In this document: piece after piece, positions 56,985 through 64,000 of the stretch | Layout: each line of letters opens with the position of its first letter | Position numbering within the stretch: the stretch's first letter is position 1 | Source: Talpa occidentalis | Taxonomy: Eukaryota > Chordata > Mammalia > Eulipotyphla > Talpidae | Length of the DNA stretch: 64,000 nucleotides | Reading direction: 5' to 3' | NCBI RefSeq assembly: GCF_014898055.3 | Contig: NW_023601104.1 | Span: forward strand, 43,526,210 to 43,590,209 | The notes under the pieces: model-generated | What the model saw: only the letters and a program-made list of their open reading frames with translations | Told to the model about the DNA's origin: nothing | The model's database searches: none | Program-made: the position numbers and the translations under genes

Positions 56985-58771
56985 TAAAACAAATTTACTG
57001 AGCTATAATTTGCATACCATAAAGTAATCTTTTGTAAGTATACAATTTAATGATTTTTAGTGAAGGCAAAGAGATGATTGTGCAATAGTCACAATCCAGT
57101 CTATCATACCATTTTCCCCACACCATAATTTTCCTTTCTGCCTGTTTACAGTCAATCTGCTCTCACTCCCAGGTTCAGGCAACTATTGTTCTACCTTCTT
57201 TTTATAGTTTTGGCTTTTCTATAAATTCCATGTGAATAGGATCATACAAAATGTTATCTCCAGTGTTTGGTTTTGTTTACCGAGCTTGATGATTTGAGGT
57301 TCATCCACATTGTAGCATGTATCGAAGACCCATTCCTTTTCATTGCTGAATGAATGCATGTGACCACATCACAATGCATGCTTGTAGATGGACATTTATT
57401 ATTTCTAGATTTAGGCTATTATGAAAATTGAAGTTATGAATACTCATAGTCCAGTCTTTAAGTGTAGAAAAGTTTTCACCTTGGATAGGCACTGGAATCT
57501 AGAGGAGTAGAATTTATGGGTCATATAGTAAGTTTTCTTTTTTAATTTACTAAGAAACTGTCAAAGTATAGTCTAAATTTCACATTCTGATTGTATGAGA
57601 CTTTCAGTTTCTCCACATCTTTTTCAACACTTGTTATTGTCAGTCTTCTTGGTTGTAGTCATTCTAATGACTGCACAGTAATATATCATTGAAATTTTAA
57701 TGCACATTTCCCTAATCATGTATTTCTAATCAATTCTTTTTTTGTCAAATATTTTGTCACATTTTTAGCTGAGTTGTTTGTACCTTATTAATAAATTTTA
57801 AGTGTTGTCTAGATACTTCATATTAAGTCTTTTATAAAGTATATTATTTGCAAATATTTTCTCCCTGCGTATGGCTTATTATATTTTAAATGGTGTCTTT
57901 TAAAGAGCAAAAGTCTATTTTTATGAAGTCTAATTTATCAGTTTTTTAATGAAATGTATTTTTTGTATCATATTAAGAAATCTTTGCCTAACCTAAGATC
58001 ACAGAAATTTTTCTCTTTTGTTTTCCCCTGAAAGTTTTATGATTTTACCTCACAAATTTCTGTCTATGATACATTTCAGTAGGTAATTATATATGATAAG
58101 AAGTAAAGGTCTAAGTTCTACTTTGCACATATGAATATTCAATTGTTCTAGTACCATTTATTGAAGACACCATATCCTTTCATCAATGAGTTGCCCTGGC
58201 ATCTTGGTGAAAACCAATTGACATAGCTGTTGATTTATTTCTATACTTTGTCTCATTGATCCATATATGTATTAAGCCTATCTTGTCTGTTTTGATTACT
58301 GAATGTTCATAATAGTAAGTTTGAAATTGGATGGTATCAGTTCTCCTATTCTCCATTTCAAATTTTGTTTCCACTATTACAGGATTTTTGTGTTGACTCT
58401 ATATACAAATTTGGGGAAAAATGCTCTTAACAATATGGAGTCATCTAATCTGTAAACCTGGAATGTCTCTGCATGGATATTCTTCAATTTCGTTCAGTGA
58501 TTTTTTTTTTTACTTTTTATTATACATGTCTGATACTTCTCTTGCTAAATTTTTCATTTTTATACTATTATAAATATTTTTTTTCTTAAGTTTATGTTCA
58601 GGGCAATCATTGCTACAATATAGAAATAGAATTAATTTTTTATAATGACCTTGTATCTTGTGATGATAAACTTCATTAATTAGCACAAGTTTTGTTTTTA
58701 ATTTTCTACATGCTGGATTATGTTGTCTTTGAGTAACAGTAATCTATTATTTTATTTATTTATTTATTTTA
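56985..58771 (-). repeat. Old L1, minus strand (3' UTR and ORF2 part)
   Basis: The plus strand reads the reverse complement of L1: 'aaatttactgagctataatttgcatacc', 'tctataaattccatgtgaataggatcatacaa', 'attccttttcattgctgaatga', 'atttctccacatctttttcaacacttgttatt' (near 57610), 'ttctccctgcgtatggcttatt', 'ccatttattgaagacaccatatcc' and 'tgttgatttatttctatactttgtctcattgatcc'. It continues at 59051-59160 beyond an inserted SINE. All frames are broken. Confidence 0.82.
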
Positions 58772-59050
58772 CATAAGATTTATTTATTGATTTATGCATA
58801 CAAGAACTGGGGTGCAGGCCAGAGGTATAGCGGGGTGAGAGGATTCACCAGAGACAGAGTGGGGAGTAGAGCAGGCAGACTAACTGAAATACACTGCTGA
58901 GGGGAGCAGCGGGCGAGACGGGAGAGGTCTGCTGCACCATGTGGGTTGCTCCTTGGCTGGCCGGAAATCGAACCTGTGCTGCAGAGGCTGCAGACAGCTG
59001 GACAGTTTCACAGCACTGTGCTCAACCGACTCCGCCACCAGAGAGGTCCC
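58772..59050 (-). repeat. tRNA-derived SINE, subtype A, minus strand, inside L1
   Basis: Tail (ataa)n, the standard subtype A body, and a B-box-like cgatttcc. The target repeat tatttatttta lies at about 58760-58771 and 59051-59061. It has an extra about 11-bp 'ctggacagttt'-like segment near the head compared with other copies. Confidence 0.9.
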
Positions 59051-59739
59051 TATTTATTTTAAATTTGAACCTTTTCTATCTTTACTCCTTCAACCTTTTC
59101 TAAGCATTCAATAGCAAATGCCGCAGAGGGATGTTCTCAGTCTTGTGCCTTTCAATAGTATTAACACTGCTTTCTATGAAGACAACTTCATAGAAAGCAA
59201 ACTTGTTAAATTTGCAGAAAATCTGAAGTTTAAAGTTAAAGTTAATGAGATATAAGATAAAAATCAGGAATCAGAATTTTAAGAACTATTTTAAAATCCT
59301 TAAGGAATAACACAAAACCCAGTATTTAGGTTTTAAAGACTAATTGCTTAAGAATTGGACTGATTTGCAGTCTCTCTGCATTGCCTTACTTCCTTGGGCA
59401 TCTTCCTCAGCACCCAGCCAGGGGGACTCACTACATGCCTTAGTGCAGGTTCACTTTGTCTCTTTCACTATGATGTTTAAGATTTTCCATCAGGTAATAG
59501 TCTATGTATATCACAGTGATTTGGCACTTAACAAACAGAAGCTGCTTCATTTCCAGTCAAATATTCTCCAATTCCTCTTCTGCTTCCATCTTTGTGCTTT
59601 CTTAAAAAATTCTACATATCTCTCTGTGAAATCACATTTTTTCCCTTGATCTCTTGTATGAAAACTTGGAGACATGATGGTTCTTTCTCATATTTATCCC
59701 TATATCCAATCATTTCATTATATTACTTAATTCAGATTG

Positions 59740-60428
59740 CTGTAGACACTGCATTAGCACCAGGTCACCCCACTATCTCCAGTGTCCCTCTTCCTCATAC
59801 CTTTATAAACAACTCTCACTACTACTTTCCACTTGCACTTGCTGGTATCACCCTACCCCAAGTCTCATATCTCACATGGGTCAGTGGTCTCAATTCCACC
59901 TGTGTCCTCCCAAACCCATTCATAGTCTGTCCTCATAGATTTAAAAGGGTCAGCAGTTAGAGTGGCCCTTTGAAAACTCAAGGTAACATCATGTGTTACT
60001 CTGCTCCAAACCCTCCAAGCAATCTGCATGTCACTCAAGGTACAAACCAAAGTTCTTACCATTTTCTGCAAGATTCTACATGATCTAGCCCCTTGACCTC
60101 GTTATCTCATCTCCTACCAGTGTCCCATGGCTCACCCAGCCCAGAGTCATTGTCTTTCTTCTTGTTCCTCTAACAAGCTGTTACACTTCTCTGGTCCTGG
60201 GACCTCTTGTGCTGCTGTTCTGTCCAGAATACCCATCCTCCAGATGTCTGCAAGTATTTGAGTGTGTGTCTTCATGAATAAGGCCCTCTGTCTAACCTTT
60301 TTTAAACTTACAATCCACTCTCTTCCCAGTGTCCTCAATCCCCTATATTGTGCTCTGATACTTTTTCATAGTATTGTCACTTTTGAACAATTGTGTTATC
60401 TACTTAGGTGCTTAAAATTATATTTATA
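59740..60428 (+). repeat. L2 3' half, first part
   Basis: 'ggtcagcagttagagtggccc', 'tgttactctgctccaaaccctccaagcaatctgcatgtcactcaaggtacaaaccaaagttctta', 'ttctacatgatctagccccttgacctcg', 'gtcctgggacctcttgtgctgctgttc' and 'tccagaatacccatcctcc' are in standard L2 order. It is among the better preserved L2 copies here. The 122-codon frame over part of it is an L2 remnant or chance. Confidence 0.8.
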
Positions 60429-60711
60429 GGGCCTCCTTGGTGGTGCAAGGAGTTAAGCACAGCACTGTGAAGCTATTCGCAGCCTCTACAGCACGAGTTC
60501 AATCCCCGGCCAAGGAGCTACCCACATGGCTCAGCAGACCTCTCCTGTCTCGCCTGCTGCTCCTCTCAGCAGTGTATTTCAGTCATTCTTCCTGTTCTGC
60601 TCCACCTGTTCTGCTCCCCACTCTGTCTCTGGTGATCCTCTCACCCCCTGCACCTCTGGCCTGTACCCTGGTTCTTGTATGCATAAATAAATAAACCTTT
60701 AAAAAATAAAT
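60429..60711 (+). repeat. tRNA-derived SINE, subtype A, inserted in L2
   Basis: The head is gggcctccttggtggtgcaa, a B-box-like gttcaatccccgg follows, and the tail is gcataaataaataaacctttaaaaaataaat. Perfect target duplication aaaattatatttata at 60414-60428 and 60712-60726. It carries a small internal tandem duplication of 'cctgttctgctcc' near 60590-60615. Confidence 0.95.
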
Positions 60712-60726
60712 AAAATTATATTTATA

Positions 60727-60840
60727 ATAACCATTTCTCCTTGTGGGATAGTCAGTTCCAAGAGGGCAGGAGTCTTTGCCTTGTACTGTGCCTGGCATGC
60801 AGTAAGGGTATGATAAGTAACTGTGGAATGAATGAACATC
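60727..60840 (+). repeat. L2 3' end, second part
   Basis: 'cagttccaagagggcaggagtctttgccttgtactgtgcctggcatgcagtaagggt' and 'aactgtggaatgaatgaa' are the 3' terminus of the L2 split by the SINE. Confidence 0.82.
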
Positions 60841-62565
60841 TCAACACTGGGGCAAAGTCCTTTCCTTTATACCTGTGCTTCAAGACCCTGGAGCTTTCCA
60901 TTTAGATCCACTGAGGCCTTTTACCTTTCTAGGTACTTTCTCATTCAACGTTGCCATACCCAACTCTTCTTTTCACATTATATTTCTTCTCCCCTGCTTA
61001 GAAGTCCTAATGCTTTTTGGATGACACTTCAGTGATCTATAAAAACTCTGGTCACATGGAAAACTCTCGCAACTCTAACAGAAAGCATTCTAATACGAGA
61101 TGAAATATCATATTATAGTATTGTGCAATTTGTGCTCTATATCTCTATGCAAGATTGACATCTTTTGTGATCTTCAAATGTCGGTAGAGATTACTCTCAA
61201 AATGTTAAATTTAATTTCAAAAGTGTTCATTAATGATGATTAATATTTGATTCATTCAACTATTCTCAAAATACCTCCCTCAAATATAAGATCAAATTTT
61301 GCTAAACATCTATGACCTGTTAAATATGAAATTCATAATATGTTTATCTAAGATAGGATTTCTCACAATTTTGTTGTGAAACATTTTTTATAAAATCATT
61401 CATTTTTGAAATGTGTGCAAACTGTACACATTTCATTCAAATTCTGAAGGTTAAAACCTGTGGAAAACGTGTGTGTAATCACTGGGTCAATCACATAATG
61501 GCAAACTGCATAAGGATGCAGAATTATACCTAAGAACTCATCGTGAATAAATTACATGCTCATTAATGTTTCAAAAGTGATTCCACATGTGTCTTGGGAC
61601 CAGGAGTCACTTTTCCAATTTGTGTTTATTACCTACAAGTGTTAATATATTAACTCCACATGGGACTTGGGAGATTGGACTTTGGGAATGGGACTTGAGA
61701 TTTCATGGTGACATCTAGCTTTCTTTAATTAATAATATATCTTTCTTTAATGATGAAATAGTAATTAATGATATTACTATACATATGAATCTGGCACCCT
61801 GGGAAGAGCCATTCAGTTACCTCTACTCCAAGCTGTACTGCCCAACATAGTAAATTCTTCACCAGCTCTGTTTCTAAGGCAGAAAGGAATGAATAGAACT
61901 GGGAGAGAAGGAGGGGCAGAATTAGTGAGGACACAGTGACCAGCACTACAGAGCATGTGTCTCATTTCTGTAATTAGATTTCTTTGCTTCTCTTGATTAA
62001 TATTTTGTTCATTGTTTGATCACCCAAAAATTGGTCACTTAGTTTTATTAATTTCTTTCTGTTCTCACTCTAATGCTTAAGAACATTAGAGTAACTTAAT
62101 CTTCTGTTAGAAAATATTAATGTGGTAGTATTAATTTTTAATATTTTAATATTCATTTGAACCATCTGGTAGCCAAGCAAAGATTTAATGTCGGTGTTAT
62201 TTGGAAAATAATTAATATTTTAGAAATGATCATTAATGATCATGTGATTTCCTTCATACTTTTTCATTTGGGCGATACCTCCATAATGATTTTCTTACTG
62301 CAATGGCAAGTACCCAGAGCCACATCGGATAACATTTCTCCCTGGTCACCCTGCCTCTCAAACTGAACCTCTCCACCTCTAACCTGTTCCTCTCTGTCTC
62401 TCTTCTTTCTGCTTCTCTTCCAGACCTCTTATGCTTCTCCTTCTAGGCTTATAGAAGGTTCCCATAAAAGACACTGAGAAAGAGCATGTAAGTAAAGTTC
62501 TCTTACACAAAGTAGGTACAAATGTCAAAGATTTTTTTCTTTATTCTAATCAGCATTTTTTCCTC
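60841..62565. other. Non-coding AT-rich stretch
   Basis: No supported gene. Short palindromic structures lie at 62067-62092 (9-bp arms actctaatg/cattagagt) and 62226-62243 (perfect 18-bp palindrome). Confidence 0.5.
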
Positions 62566-62569
62566 TAGT

Positions 62570-62780
62570 ATGTGATACTGTTTCTTAAATTCTAAAGAGG
62601 CTCCATTTATTTAATTGTAAAATGGAAATAAAAGTCTACCTCATAGGGTTGTATAAGGATTAAATGAAATAATACAGAAATATTTATATTCTATAATATA
62701 GAACATAGAATATACTTATAGTAATAATTCTTGGCACATAATGAGTGCTATTGATGCTATCATTATATGATGGTTAGCAT
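62570..62780 (+). repeat. MIR SINE
   Basis: 'ttaattgtaaaatggaaataaaagtctacctcatagggttgtataaggattaaatgaaat' followed by 'aattcttggcacataatgagtgcta' is MIR in order and orientation. Confidence 0.78.
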
Positions 62781-64000
62781 GCTATAATAATGCAACTACT
62801 ACTACTAAAGCTAAGTTATAGGTATAAACATTTGCACTTATATTATTATTGAACTTGTTCACAATGATGAAAAGAAAGAGATTTTATGGCAAATGATACT
62901 AGATTGTGTTCTATTTTAGAAAAGATAGACATATATGTATATGTATACACATACACACATATTATATTCATACTGTGTCTCCTTGATCCTTAAGCACTTA
63001 TTCAGATTCTAAGGCAAAACAAGGACTACAAAATAAATTTCTAATTAGTAATGATTATCATTCACTATGAACTCTTGTTCAGCTTTTGTACTCTTTGCTT
63101 TTATCTTTGAGAATCATAATGCCAAAAATCTCCAAATCTACAATTTTGATGTATTCTGCAGTTAAAACTAAGCAAGTCCTATGTGTGTGTGTGTATGTAT
63201 GTATATATGAGTGTGCATGTGTGTACACTGATGAAGAGATACTGAAGCTAAAGGAAATTTAGTCTTGGCATTTTCAATCCTCATACTTTGTCTCAGTCAT
63301 ATTAGAAGTCAGTGTCTCCCTTGCTCATCCCATCATCGCTGGGTACCTTTCACTACTTAATACTATTTTGTGAGTCTTGGTTGCAAAATTAAGAATCTTT
63401 TCTCTCAACAAAGCTAAACAGATAAATAAAAATGGCAAGTATAAATTGTCTAGTAATGACTACATTTATGGATTGAGATGTCAATAGCTATATCAGAGAC
63501 ATAAGATAGATAATTACAAAAATTTTAGCATGTAAGAATCAACTTACATTTATTGTACACAGATGAAAAGCAGGTAGGTTCTGTGTTCGTCAGTCTTGTG
63601 GTGATGAAAAAGGAAATACCGCTCATTTTATATTGTGATCTCAGGCACTACATTAGGTCCTAAAGAGGGAAAGATGAGTAAGACAGAGTCCAGGTCCTAA
63701 CAGGCAGAATGGAAACAAAGTCTTAGCTGTCAAAGATCTTGGACTTAATTATCAGGAAAAAAAATTGTGACTTGCAGATCCTCAAAAGTAAAGTGTTGAG
63801 TCAGAGAAACTGGGCCCCAATTTTGCTTGCTGTTGAATAAGGTTCAAAAAGAGACAAAACCAAGCTGCAGCATTGGTGATATGGACAGCGACGACCCTTG
63901 CTGGGGTGGCTTCTATGACTACAGGGTCAGATTCAGCTTCTTGACATGGATGTTGATAAGATGGGGTGTTCACTTTGAGGGGGGGAACACTGATGATATG
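62781..64000. other. Non-coding stretch with simple repeats
   Basis: TG/TATG-rich microsatellite sequence lies at about 63183-63230 and TATA/CACA-rich sequence at about 62930-62965. No supported gene to the end of the window. Confidence 0.5.

Noticed and set aside
59592..59960. 122-codon plus-strand frame as a gene
   Set aside because: It overlaps a recognisable L2 copy and has no independent coding evidence.
1..64000. CRISPR array, operons, bacterial-type promoters or terminators
   Set aside because: No regularly spaced repeats and no prokaryotic gene organisation; the sequence is mammalian.

Overview
The window is nuclear DNA of a placental mammal. It contains eutherian-wide repeats (MIR, L2, old L1, MLT1- and MLT2-like LTRs, hAT/MER elements) and at least a dozen copies of a lineage-specific tRNA-derived SINE with A and B boxes and an (AATA)n/AAATCTTT tail. 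I could not place that SINE among Alu, B1, Bov-tA, carnivore CAN, equine ERE or bat VES, so I leave the species unassigned. I found no host protein-coding exon; the short ORFs outside the provirus look like chance ORFs or repeat fragments.

The main content is one complete, apparently very young endogenous retrovirus on the minus strand, 8510..17311 (8,802 bp). Its two 484-bp LTRs look identical base for base by eye and are flanked by a perfect 4-bp target duplication (ggta). In sense order (right to left) it has: 5' LTR, a tRNA-Lys-like primer site, a 668-codon gag, an in-frame amber codon, a 1,209-codon pro-pol with every catalytic residue I can check, a 2-kb tract with no recognisable env, a polypurine tract, and the 3' LTR. 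Capsid, protease, RT, RNase H and integrase are of the gammaretrovirus (class I ERV) type. The unusual part is Gag. It starts with a hydrophobic, membrane-anchor-like segment followed by a long coiled coil where a gammaretroviral matrix would be, and it ends with three tandem charged repeats of about 30 residues. It shows no PPxY, P(T/S)AP or YPxL late motif. Together with the missing env, this suggests an intracellular, IAP-like retrotransposition strategy reached from a gammaretroviral background. That is inference.

The provirus sits inside older ERV debris: a plus-strand LTR-like unit that it splits just upstream of a TATA box, and two diverged, mutually homologous LTR-like segments at about 7.7-8.3 kb and 19.2-19.9 kb.

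Layout: 1-3 kb nothing recognised; 3-7 kb degenerate plus-strand L1; 7-8.5 kb SINE and LTR remnants; 8.5-17.3 kb the provirus; 17.3-20 kb LTR remnants; 21.3-24 kb L1 patchwork and a SINE; 24-56 kb mostly unique-looking AT-rich DNA with scattered SINE, MIR, L2, MLT1, MLT2 and hAT copies; 57-59 kb minus-strand L1; 59.7-60.8 kb L2 split by a SINE; the rest AT-rich with a MIR.
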